Positions 35,694 to 43,179 of a stretch of DNA of 64,000 bases are shown here, in pieces. Under the pieces are notes generated by a model. That model saw nothing but the letters and a program-made list of their open reading frames with translations, did not search any database and was not told where the DNA came from. This stretch comes from Streptomyces sp. ITFR-21 (GTDB lineage Bacteria > Actinomycetota > Actinomycetes > Streptomycetales > Streptomycetaceae), in NCBI RefSeq assembly GCF_031844685.1, contig NZ_CP134605.1, positions 6,174,001 through 6,238,000 on the forward strand, given 5' to 3'. Made by a program: the position numbers and the translations under genes. The number at the start of each line of letters is the position of its first letter. The stretch's first letter is position 1.

Positions 35694-35736
35694 ACGATAG
35701 ACGATCCGCCAGATAATCGATTATCTGTACTATCGT
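35694..35736. promoter_or_regulatory. Nested palindromic operator between GntR and PEBP genes
   Basis: A perfect 18-bp palindrome, CAGATAATCGATTATCTG, occupies 35710-35727. It is framed by a second inverted repeat, ACGATAG at 35694-35700 and CTATCGT at 35730-35736. AT-rich symmetric sites of this kind suit GntR dimers. The site lies between the divergent GntR (start 35687) and PEBP-like (start 35809) genes. Confidence 0.75.
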
Positions 35737-35808
35737 CGATGACGGGCGGGCATCGCCGACGCGGAACGGGTAAGGATGTCCGCCTGCCTCCACGAAAGGA
35801 ATGACGCG

Positions 35809-36348
35809 ATGAGCGGCAACGACCCCTTCGCCCGCCTCCCCGAGGCGGCGACCTTCACGGTCACCAGCACCACGGTGACCGACGGCGAGCCCTGGGCCGC
35901 CGAGCAGATGTCCGGGCTCTTCGGTGTCCCGGGCGGCAAGGACCTCTCGCCGCAGCTGTCCTGGAGCGGTGCCCCCGAGGGCACCAGGAGCTACGCCGTG
36001 ACGGTGTACGACCCGGACGCCCCGACCGGATCCGGCTTCTGGCACTGGGCCGTGGCCGACATCCCGGCCACTGTCACCGAACTGCCGGAGGGCGCGGGCG
36101 ACGACACCGGCTCGGGCCTTCCCGAGGGTGCCTACCAACTGCCCAACGACGCCCGCTCGGCGCGCTTCCTCGGCGCGGCGCCGCCGGCCGGGCACGGCGC
36201 GCACCGGTACTTCGTCGTGGTGCACGCCCTCGACGTGGAGAACATCGGCGTCCCGGCGGAGGCCACTCCCGCGTTCCTCGGCTTCACCATCGCAGGTCAC
36301 ATCCTCGGCCGCGCGGTCCTGACCGCGACCGCCGAGATCCCGGCCTGA
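35809..36348 (+). CDS. YbhB/YbcL family PEBP-like protein
   Basis: A 179-residue protein of the Raf-kinase-inhibitor-like family. The conserved DPDAPTGSGFWHWAVADIPATV segment (in pieces DPDAPTGSGFWHW and VADIPATV) and the later HRYFVVVHALDV strand are the family signatures that form the anion-binding pocket. Bacterial members are cytosolic and of uncertain function. The ATG at 35809 follows GAAAGGA by eight bases. It is divergent from the GntR regulator, sharing the palindromic operator, so GntR probably controls it. A 30-bp hairpin follows the stop. Confidence 0.9.
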   Translation: MSGNDPFARLPEAATFTVTSTTVTDGEPWAAEQMSGLFGVPGGKDLSPQLSWSGAPEGTRSYAVTVYDPDAPTGSGFWHWAVADIPATVTELPEGAGDDTGSGLPEGAYQLPNDARSARFLGAAPPAGHGAHRYFVVVHALDVENIGVPAEATPAFLGFTIAGHILGRAVLTATAEIPA

Positions 36349-36410
36349 CGGCCGGCCGCCGGGACGGCCCGGCGGGATCCGGGAGAACGCGGGGGGGGCA
36401 CGGGAGGACC

Positions 36411-36440
36411 CGGGGGGAGCGGCCGCGGCCGCTCCCCCCG
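36411..36440 (+). terminator. Palindromic terminator after the PEBP-like gene
   Basis: A perfect 30-bp palindrome with 15-bp arms and no loop spacer (arm CGGGGGGAGCGGCCG) lies 62 bp after the stop codon. It would insulate the PEBP-like gene from the iron-regulated cluster that follows. Confidence 0.7.
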
Positions 36441-36617
36441 AACTTCTGCCCGCTCCGCGAACGGCGCCGGCCGCCCGCGGGCCCGGCGGCGGGGGAGTCG
36501 CCCGCCGACGGTGGAACAGCGAGCCTCCAGCCGAGCCTCTCCGTGAGCAGCGGCCCGCGACGGCCGCCCGGCTCCCGAGGGTCCGACGGGGGCGGGGCCT
36601 TGACGGGGCCATGCGAG

Positions 36618-36643
36618 TAAGGCAAGGCTTACCTAAGTAAGCC
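36618..36643. promoter_or_regulatory. Iron box 1 upstream of the SznF-like gene
   Basis: TAAGGCAAGGCTTACCTAA (36618-36636) matches the DmdR/IdeR consensus at about 15 of 19 positions as I recall it. It overlaps a perfect inverted repeat GGCTTAC-CTAA-GTAAGCC (36626-36643). It lies 75 bp before the SznF-like start. Iron repression of the first cluster genes is expected. Confidence 0.75.
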
Positions 36644-36711
36644 GTGTGGTGTGTCGAGTCCTGTGCGCCGCCTCCGCATGCCCGCGCCCCGCCTTCTTCT
36701 GGAGGACCGTC

Positions 36712-38118
36712 ATGGCCCTGGAGTACACGGATCTGTTCGCCCGGCTCGCCGCGGGAGACGCCAACGGCGTCGTCAAGGCCTTCGCGGCGAACCCCGCGTT
36801 CCGCGCCGCGGAGTGGGAGGAGCTGACCACCGAGGACAACCCGTACCGCCGCCCGGTGCGCCCGGACGACCTGGCGTGGCTCGACTACGGCAAGCCGATG
36901 CCCGTCGCCAAGGCGCTCAAACTCAGCGCGCTGCTGGGCCACCGGATGCTGCGCAACGTCTACGACAGCGGGCTGCTCCACCTGCCGCCGGCCGCGGGAC
37001 CGGCCGCAGCCGCGGACGGCGCGCTGTTCTACGACGAGCGCAACCGCGTCCTGGGCGCGATGGCCGCGCCCGTCCTGGAGCGCCACCTGTTCACCCTGCT
37101 GGAGTCGGAGCGCAAGCCGCTCGCCGGGTACGCGCCGGAGCAGGTCGCGGCGGCCGTCGGCGCTTACCACGAGCAGCGGCTCGCCGAGCCCGGGCGGGCG
37201 TTCGCCGCCGCGCTGTCCACCAAGGACCGCAAGGCGTCGGCGACCTTCGTCCTGCTCCAGCTCAGCGCCTACCTGCCGGCCTCCCGGGCGGCCGTCGGCC
37301 GCGCCGCGCTCGGCGAGTACGACATCGCGCACCCCGGTGCCCGGATCGCGCTGCTGGACGACTACCGCACCTGGGCCGGACTGCACGGGCAGTACCGCGC
37401 CCTGCTGGAGGGCGCGGGCCTGAAGACCACCACCGGCGCCTACTGGCAGCTCTACCTCGGCACCTCGCTGGCCCGCGGCAACCACCTGCACCGGCTGTCG
37501 CGCGACCGGGAGAAGTACCCCGAGTTCCTCGGCGCGCTGCTACACCACGGCATCGACCAGGCGGTCACCGCGGCCGGGTTCGCCGACGTCTTCGAGGACG
37601 GATTCGGCACCCGCCCCGCGCTCTTCGACCACTTCGGCCTCGAACCCGGCCACCTCGGCGACCTGACCGGCCGCTGGGTGGAGCCGCTGCTGCGGCTGTA
37701 CGGCCCGAGCGGCGTGGAGCGTTTCCACCACGGCTTCGCCGACGCCGCCTGGCTGGCCGGGCTGTGGGACGAGGACCTCGCGCGGCAGCTCGCCTGGGCC
37801 GACAGCATCCCGGAGCACCAGGACAAGGCCGAGCGGATCAGCAGGTACATCCAGGACAACGGCATCACGGTGGACCTCGACACCTTCGTCGAGAGCCATG
37901 AGGAGACCTCGACGACTCACGTGCACGACGAGCACCGGCTGGTGATGGTCGAGCGGGGCCAGATGCACTTCTGGAACAACGTCACCCACAAGATAGCGCT
38001 GCACGAGGGCGACAAGGTGCTCATCCCGGTCTCCCGGCTGCACGGGTCGACCGTGCTGTCCGGCGAGTGCACCTACCACCAGCCGATCATCCCCGAGGAC
38101 ATGTACGCGCGGTTCTGA
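36712..38118 (+). CDS. SznF-like enzyme: heme-oxygenase-like diiron fold plus cupin
   Basis: A 468-residue homologue of SznF (471 residues), the enzyme that rearranges hydroxylated methylarginine into the N-nitrosourea of streptozotocin. The N-terminal part shares NPYRRPVRPDDLAWLDY; the central heme-oxygenase-like part shares YWQLYLGTSLARGN; the C-terminal cupin spans about residues 385-465. The cupin iron ligands are present: His403 and His405 (THVHD) and His444 (RLHG), each exactly four residues before SznF His407, His409 and His448. In the diiron site His307, Glu311 and His314 match SznF H311/D315/H318, but the positions of SznF E189 and E281 appear as A190 and G280, so N-hydroxylation may be lost. 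The ATG follows GGAGG by six bases. An iron box lies upstream, and the YqcI/YcgG-MbtH gene follows. Confidence 0.88.
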   Translation: MALEYTDLFARLAAGDANGVVKAFAANPAFRAAEWEELTTEDNPYRRPVRPDDLAWLDYGKPMPVAKALKLSALLGHRMLRNVYDSGLLHLPPAAGPAAAADGALFYDERNRVLGAMAAPVLERHLFTLLESERKPLAGYAPEQVAAAVGAYHEQRLAEPGRAFAAALSTKDRKASATFVLLQLSAYLPASRAAVGRAALGEYDIAHPGARIALLDDYRTWAGLHGQYRALLEGAGLKTTTGAYWQLYLGTSLARGNHLHRLSRDREKYPEFLGALLHHGIDQAVTAAGFADVFEDGFGTRPALFDHFGLEPGHLGDLTGRWVEPLLRLYGPSGVERFHHGFADAAWLAGLWDEDLARQLAWADSIPEHQDKAERISRYIQDNGITVDLDTFVESHEETSTTHVHDEHRLVMVERGQMHFWNNVTHKIALHEGDKVLIPVSRLHGSTVLSGECTYHQPIIPEDMYARF

Positions 38119-38251
38119 CGACGGCCCGCCCCGGGGCGCCGCCGGCCCGTGCCGGGCGCCCCGCGCCGCCTCGCCGTCCACCCCCTGCCGCGCGCCTCCC
38201 CGCCGTGCGGCCCTCCGCCGAGCCGACCTCTCCCGTGACGGAGTACTCCCC

Positions 38252-39391
38252 GTGCCTGTGCCCCCCAACCGACCCCCCGCCGCGGCGCAACCGCCCGCGG
38301 CGCATCTCCCCACCGCGCATCTCCCCACCGCGCATCTCCCCACCGCGCATCTCCCCACTGCGGACGCCGCCGCCGCCCGGACGCTGGCCGCGTGCACCAT
38401 CGGCGCCACCCCGGACTGGGGACCGGACGCCGCCCGTGAACTGGTGGAGACCCTGCTCGACACCGACCGGCCGTTCCCCTGCACCTTCGCCGTGGCCGCA
38501 GCCAAGAAGCAGTCGCTGCGCTTCGGCTTCGTCGAGAGCCCGCACGACGAGAGCACCTGGGCGCCGCTCGCCGGCATCCTCGACGACTACCTGGCCACGT
38601 ACAAGCAACTGGGCAAAGACACCTCCCTGGTGGTCCTGTTCCGGCCCGACGAGCGGCCCGGCACGCTCGACCACTACTTCCGGCAGTTCTGGTCGGTCCT
38701 TCAGTTTCTGCACGACGGCGACCCGCAGCCCTGGCCGGCGTCGACGCCGCTGGACCCCGAGGAGCTCTGGTGGGAGTTCAGCTTCGGCGGCACCGAGATC
38801 TTCGTCGTCTGCAACACCCCGGCCCACGTCACCCGGCACAGCCGGCACAACCGCGGCTTCATGATCACCTTTCAGCCGCGCTGGGTGTTCGAGGGGCTGG
38901 AGGCCGACACCCCGCGCGGCGCCAAGGCCCGCCAGGTGATCCGCAACCGCATCCGCCGGTTCGACGGCATGGAGCCCGCCGCCGCCCTCGGCAACCACGG
39001 CCAGGAGGGCAACCGGGAGTGGCGCCAGTACTTCCTGCCGGACACCGCCGACGGAAAGGTGCCCGACTGCCCGTTCCTGGCCAGGAGCGGCGCCCGTGAG
39101 CCGGTGGCGGCGGCCCCGGACCACGCCCGCGAGGGCCGCGCCGCCCGCGACCGGGCGGCCCTGGCACGCGTCCTGGCCGCCGCCGGACCGGCCGCCGGGC
39201 CCCGCTACACGGTCCTGGTCAACGACCACCGCCAGTACTCGCTGTGGCCGGCCGCCCTTCCGGTTCCCGACCGCTGGCGTGACACCGGCGTCCGCGGCGC
39301 CCGGGACACCTGCCTGGCGCATGTCGGCCGGGTCTGGACCGACATGCGCCCGGCCCGCACGGCGCAGCGCCGCCCGGACCGGGTGGTGTGA
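38252..39391 (+). CDS. YqcI/YcgG heme N-oxygenase fused to an MbtH-like domain
   Basis: A 379-residue two-domain protein. Residues about 45-300 are YqcI/YcgG-like (FPCTFAVAAAKKQSLRFGFVE, WWEFSFGGTEIFVVCNTPAH, NREWRQYFLPD), the family of heme-dependent guanidine N-hydroxylases such as GntA and AglA. Residues about 312-372 are an MbtH-like NRPS chaperone (YTVLVNDHRQYSLWPAALPVP, WTDMRP), with the usual P-x-G-W written P-D-R-W. MbtH proteins support adenylation domains, so the fusion ties amino-acid oxidation to the assembly line. Likely role: N-hydroxylation of arginine before the SznF-like enzyme. The N-terminus carries a fourfold PTAHL repeat from a 15-bp tandem repeat (38301-38360). The GTG start is uncertain because no strong ribosome site is seen. 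Confidence 0.87.
   Translation: MPVPPNRPPAAAQPPAAHLPTAHLPTAHLPTAHLPTADAAAARTLAACTIGATPDWGPDAARELVETLLDTDRPFPCTFAVAAAKKQSLRFGFVESPHDESTWAPLAGILDDYLATYKQLGKDTSLVVLFRPDERPGTLDHYFRQFWSVLQFLHDGDPQPWPASTPLDPEELWWEFSFGGTEIFVVCNTPAHVTRHSRHNRGFMITFQPRWVFEGLEADTPRGAKARQVIRNRIRRFDGMEPAAALGNHGQEGNREWRQYFLPDTADGKVPDCPFLARSGAREPVAAAPDHAREGRAARDRAALARVLAAAGPAAGPRYTVLVNDHRQYSLWPAALPVPDRWRDTGVRGARDTCLAHVGRVWTDMRPARTAQRRPDRVV
38301..38360. repeat. 15-bp tandem repeat in the YqcI/YcgG-MbtH gene
   Basis: Four copies of cgcatctccccaccg, the last with one change, encode a repeated Ala-His-Leu-Pro-Thr stretch before the first domain. It is likely disordered and length-variable between strains. Confidence 0.9.
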
Positions 39392-39474
39392 GCCGGTGGG
39401 TGCGGGCGCCCTGCCGGGGCCACGCGCCGGACGATCCGGCCCGGGCGGTCCGCCGGGCGGTCCCGCACCCGCCG

Positions 39475-40191
39475 TCACCCGCCGGGCGCCAGCCCGCCGA
39501 GGCCGTCGAGCAGCACGTCGAGCTTGCGGGCGAACCAGTCGCCGGGGCTGCCGGTGACGATGCCGGCCAGCGCCTCGCGCAGCCGGGGGTCCACCTTCGG
39601 CAGCGCGTCCGGCAGCATCTCCCGCCGCATGCGCGCCGCCTCGTCGGGGGTCCTGGCGGGCTCGCCCCGGCGCTGCCCGGCCAGGAAGAACATCAGCACC
39701 TGCTCGTGCACCAGGTCGTAGGCGAGTATCGCGTCCTCGGGCGCGAACCCCAGGTCCACCAGGGCGGTCACCGTCCGGTGGCTGACCTCGCCGTAGGCCG
39801 CGGAGTCCACGCTGAGCGAGACGATCTGCGCGGCCAGCCCCGAGTGCCGCTCCAGCAGCCGGAACGTCGCCCAGGCGTGGTCGCTCAACTGGCGGCGCCA
39901 CTGGTCGCCCGGCTCCGGCCAGTCGGCCTCGGCCACCACCGCGTCGACGGCCGCCGAGACGAGCGCGTCGCGGGTGGCGAAGTAGCGGTAGAGCGTGGAG
40001 TGCTTGATACCCAGGTGCTGCGCGACGCTCGTCATCCCGATCTGGCCGAAGCCAACGGCGACCGCCGCCCGGACGATCGCCTCCCGGTCCACCTGGGGCG
40101 GACGGCCGAGCCGCGGAGTGCGCATCCCGCGCCCTGCCCCCGGCCGCTCGACGAGTCGACGCGGCTTGATCGGCTCGCTGCTGCTGGTCAT
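39475..40191 (-). CDS. TetR-family regulator of the metallophore cluster
   Basis: A 238-residue repressor. The helix-turn-helix reads DREAIVRAAVAVGFGQIGMTSVA, then HLGIKHSTLYRYFATRDALV; the C-terminal part resembles the tetracycline-repressor-type ligand domain. The frame could also start at the ATG of MRTPRLGRPP about 22 residues later; both have only weak ribosome sites. It is divergent from the siderophore-interacting protein gene, and a perfect 15-bp palindrome (40276-40290) lies between them next to an iron box. It may sense the metal-loaded metallophore or another cluster metabolite. Confidence 0.88.
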   Translation of the reverse strand: MTSSSEPIKPRRLVERPGAGRGMRTPRLGRPPQVDREAIVRAAVAVGFGQIGMTSVAQHLGIKHSTLYRYFATRDALVSAAVDAVVAEADWPEPGDQWRRQLSDHAWATFRLLERHSGLAAQIVSLSVDSAAYGEVSHRTVTALVDLGFAPEDAILAYDLVHEQVLMFFLAGQRRGEPARTPDEAARMRREMLPDALPKVDPRLREALAGIVTGSPGDWFARKLDVLLDGLGGLAPGG

Positions 40192-40275
40192 GGCCCCATT
40201 GTCTCCCAGCGCCGTCCGCCGGCACCTGCGGCGTCTCCCGGCGGCGGCCGCCGGGTGGGTCGGCGGCCCTCTTTA

Positions 40276-40290
40276 ACAACATGATGTTGT
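40276..40290. promoter_or_regulatory. Candidate TetR operator
   Basis: ACAACAT-G-ATGTTGT is a perfect 15-bp inverted repeat in the TetR/SIP intergenic region, of the size bound by TetR dimers. It sits 7 bp from the iron box at 40298, so TetR and an iron repressor could compete or cooperate. Confidence 0.75.
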
Positions 40291-40297
40291 CAATAAC

Positions 40298-40316
40298 TTT
40301 GGTAAGGCATACCTTC
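40298..40316. promoter_or_regulatory. Iron box 2 upstream of the siderophore-interacting protein
   Basis: TTTGGTAAGGCATACCTTC matches the DmdR/IdeR consensus at about 13 of 19 positions, weaker than the other two but conserving the GG-x-AAGGC-x-x-ACC core. It lies about 100 bp before the SIP start. Confidence 0.65.
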
Positions 40317-40419
40317 ATTGTGTTCGCCGGGTCGGCGGCACCGCGTCCACCGACATGGCCGGTACGCCGCCGGCCCGGCGGCCGCGAACCCCTCGACACC
40401 GGTGACACCAGGAGTGCAC

Positions 40420-41328
40420 ATGCCCCCGATCCAGGAGGAACTGCGCCGGCGCACCCGCCTGACGCGCCCGCAGGTCCGGATCCGTACCGCCCACGTGGTG
40501 CGGACGGCCGAGGTGACCGCGCGGATCCGCCGGATCGTCCTCGGCGGCGACGACCTGGCGGGCTGCGCCGACGGACTGCCCGCCGACGCCTGGAAGTTCC
40601 TGCTGCCGCCGGCCGGCCGCGACCGGGTGGACCTGCCGGTGGTCGGCCCCGACGGCGTACCGGGATACCCGCCCGGCGCGGTGCCGCCGGTCATGCGCGC
40701 GTTCACCACCCGCTGGTTCGACCCGGCGGCCGGAGAGCTGGCGGTGGACGTCCTGCTGCACGGCGACACCCCCGCGAGCGGCTGGGCGCGTACCGCCGTG
40801 CCCGGCGGCACGGTCGGTCTGGCCGGGCCGCGGCACGAGTTCTTCGCCTCCCCGGAGGCCGGCTGGCACCTGCTGGCCGGCGACGAGAGCGCGCTGCCGG
40901 CCATCGCGGCCATCCTTGAGGCGCTCCCGGCCAGGACCCGGGTGGTCGCCTTCGTCGAGGCCGAGGACGAGGAGGACCGCGTCGACCTCGCCGCACCCGG
41001 CGGCGCCGAGGTGGTCTGGCTGTACCGGCGCGGCGCCCCGGCGGCAGGCGGCGGCCTGCTGGAGAAGGCGGTACGCGGCCTGGACCGGCCCTTCGCCGCC
41101 GCGCAGGCGTGGCTCGGCGCCGAGGCGGGCACCGTCCGGTCGATCCGCCGCCACCTGCTCGACGAGCGCGGACTGCCCCGCCCGCAGCTCCAGGCCGCCG
41201 CCTACTGGAAGCAGGACCGCACCAGCGACCAGCGCGACGCCGAGGTGTTCGCGGCCTACCAGGCCGCGGTCGCGGCCGGCGGCGACCCGGACGACCCCGC
41301 CCTCACCACGGCGGCCGACCTCGCGTAG
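40420..41328 (+). CDS. Siderophore-interacting protein (FAD ferric-chelate reductase)
   Basis: A 302-residue cytosolic flavoprotein of the SIP/ViuB family that reduces ferric chelates after uptake. Family motifs are VMRAFTTRWFD (FAD-binding R-x-Y/F-T-x-R), VDVLLHGDTPASGWA, and GDESALPAIAAILEALP. The ATG at 40420 follows AGGAG by five bases, and the protein starts cleanly at MPPIQEELRRRTR. It is divergent from the TetR gene and convergent with the salicylate-AMP ligase gene. Its presence supports a metal-acquisition role for the cluster product rather than a pure antibiotic role. Confidence 0.93.
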   Translation: MPPIQEELRRRTRLTRPQVRIRTAHVVRTAEVTARIRRIVLGGDDLAGCADGLPADAWKFLLPPAGRDRVDLPVVGPDGVPGYPPGAVPPVMRAFTTRWFDPAAGELAVDVLLHGDTPASGWARTAVPGGTVGLAGPRHEFFASPEAGWHLLAGDESALPAIAAILEALPARTRVVAFVEAEDEEDRVDLAAPGGAEVVWLYRRGAPAAGGGLLEKAVRGLDRPFAAAQAWLGAEAGTVRSIRRHLLDERGLPRPQLQAAAYWKQDRTSDQRDAEVFAAYQAAVAAGGDPDDPALTTAADLA

Positions 41329-41340
41329 CGCCGCCAGGCC

Positions 41341-41420
41341 GGCCACTCGCCCGCCGGGCCGGCCACCCGCCCGCCGGGCTGGCCACTCGCCCGCCGGGCG
41401 GGCCACCCGCCCGCCGGGCC
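41341..41420. repeat. 20-bp tandem repeat between convergent genes
   Basis: Four direct copies in exact register of ggccacycgcccgccgggcn, with the y position alternating t and c, giving a 40-bp higher-order unit. It lies between the stop of the SIP gene and the stop of the salicylate-AMP ligase gene. The GCCCGCCGGGC core is self-complementary, so transcripts could form successive hairpins and end transcription from either side. Confidence 0.9.
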
Positions 41421-41520
41421 GGCCGGTCCCACCGCCGGGCCGGCGCCCCCTTTGTGCGCGGGCCCGGCCGTCCCTCGCGGGCCGGCCGCTCGGGCCGCCC
41501 GCGAGGCGCCGACGGCCCGG

Positions 41521-43152
41521 TCAGCCCCCCGCCGGCCGGGCCGCCAGCGCCTTGCGGTCCACCTTGCCGATCGCCGTCAGAGGGAGGGACCCGATGGTCA
41601 CCAGCCGGTCCGGCACCTTGTACCCGGCCAGGCCGAGCCCGCGCAGGAACTCCCCGGCCTCGGCGGCGGTGGGGCAGTCCCGGCCGGACTCCACCACGAC
41701 GAACGCGGTGATCCGCTCGCCCAGCGCCGGGTCGGGCTCGCCGACGACCGCGCACTGGCGGAGCGCCGGGTGCAGCGCGAGCTGCTCTTCGACCTCCTCG
41801 GCGGACACCTTCTCGCCCGCCCGGTTGATGACCTCTTTGATCCGCCCCTCCACCACCAGGTGTCCGCTGGGCAGCGCGCGGACCAGGTCTCCGGTGCGGT
41901 ACCAGCCGCCGGTGAAGGCGAGGGCGTTGTGGTCCGGCAGCCGGTAGTAGCCGCGCAGCGTGTATGGGCCGCGGGTGAGCAGCTGCCCGACCGCGCCCGG
42001 CGGGACGGCGTGCCCCTCGTCGTCCACGATCCGCACCTCGTCGCCGCCGCTGAGCGGGCGCCCCTGACTGCCCAGCACCAGCTCCTCGGGGTCGTCGAGC
42101 CGGGTGAGGTTGAGCAGCCCCTCGGCCATCCCGAACACCTGCTGGAGCGCGCAGCCGAGCACCGGTCGGACCCGCGCCGCGGTCGCTGCGTCCGGCTTGG
42201 CCCCTCCGACCTGCACCAGCCGCAGGCTGGAGACGTCCTCGGGCAGCCAGGTCAGCGCGTCCAGCCACAGCCCCAGCAGCGACGGTACGAGCGCGGTCGC
42301 GGTGACCCGCTCCTCAGCGATCAGCCGCAGCGACTCGTCGGGGCTCGGGTCGCCCGGCAGCACCACGGTGCCGCCCACCGCCAGGGTGCCGAGCACCCCC
42401 GGGCAGGCCAGGGCGAAGTTGTGGGCGGCGGGCAGTGCGGCGAGGTAGACGGTGTCCGGGCCGAAGCCGCACACCTCGGCGCTGGCCCGCGCGTTGTAGC
42501 CGTAGTCGTTGTGGGTGCGCGGGATGAGCTTCGGCAGCCCGGTGGTGCCGCCCGACAGCAGGAACAGCGCCACGTCGCCCGCCGGACCGGGCGGCGGCAG
42601 CGGGGTGCCCCGGCGGGCGCGCCCGGCCGCCTCCACCGCGGCCAGCGCGGTGAACTCCTGCGCGTCGCCCGCCACCAGGACGTGCCGCAGCGCCACGTCC
42701 GGCCGCTCCAGCAGGGCTCTGGCCGGCTCGCGGTAGTCATGGCCGAGGTACCGGTCGGCGATCACGTACCCGGTGGCGCCGGAGAACGCGCACAGGTGCG
42801 AGATCTCCCGCTCCCGGTGGGCGGGCAGTGCGTACACCGGCAGTGCCCCGATCCGCAGCAGCGCGAAGGTGGCCAGCACGAACTCGGGGCGGTTGGGCAG
42901 GTGGACCACCACCCGGTCGCCGGCGGCCAGACCGAGGCCGAGCAGCCCGCGGGCGAGGTCGTCGGCGCGCTCGTCGAGCTCGGCGTAGCCGATCCTGACC
43001 CCGTCGCCCACCACCGCCGTGCGGTCGCCGTGCTCGGCGGCCGAGCGCCGCAGCAGCTCGCCGAGCGGCTCGTCCGTCCAGTAGCCGTCCCGGCGGTGCC
43101 GGTCGGCTTCCTCAGGGGGCCACGGAACGCATCCGGGCAGCATCCGGATCAT
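41521..43152 (-). CDS. Salicylate-AMP ligase (MbtA/YbtE/EntE family)
   Basis: A 543-residue stand-alone adenylation enzyme that activates an aryl acid with ATP and loads it on an aryl carrier protein. It has the P-loop LLSGGTTGLPKLIPRTH, the aryl-acid pocket string HNFALACPG and the C-terminal catalytic Lys in LTAIGKVDRKAL. The Cys in ALACPG is typical of salicylate-specific enzymes, where dihydroxybenzoate enzymes have Ser. The start is ATG 43152 or 43143; GAGGAG precedes both. It lies 27 bp downstream of the salicylate synthase gene, forming a two-gene leftward operon driven from the divergent promoter with iron box 3. The partner carrier protein is encoded on the other side of that promoter. 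Confidence 0.93.
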   Translation of the reverse strand: MIRMLPGCVPWPPEEADRHRRDGYWTDEPLGELLRRSAAEHGDRTAVVGDGVRIGYAELDERADDLARGLLGLGLAAGDRVVVHLPNRPEFVLATFALLRIGALPVYALPAHREREISHLCAFSGATGYVIADRYLGHDYREPARALLERPDVALRHVLVAGDAQEFTALAAVEAAGRARRGTPLPPPGPAGDVALFLLSGGTTGLPKLIPRTHNDYGYNARASAEVCGFGPDTVYLAALPAAHNFALACPGVLGTLAVGGTVVLPGDPSPDESLRLIAEERVTATALVPSLLGLWLDALTWLPEDVSSLRLVQVGGAKPDAATAARVRPVLGCALQQVFGMAEGLLNLTRLDDPEELVLGSQGRPLSGGDEVRIVDDEGHAVPPGAVGQLLTRGPYTLRGYYRLPDHNALAFTGGWYRTGDLVRALPSGHLVVEGRIKEVINRAGEKVSAEEVEEQLALHPALRQCAVVGEPDPALGERITAFVVVESGRDCPTAAEAGEFLRGLGLAGYKVPDRLVTIGSLPLTAIGKVDRKALAARPAGG

Positions 43153-43179
43153 CCTCTCCTCATGTGCGGACGCGCTTCC

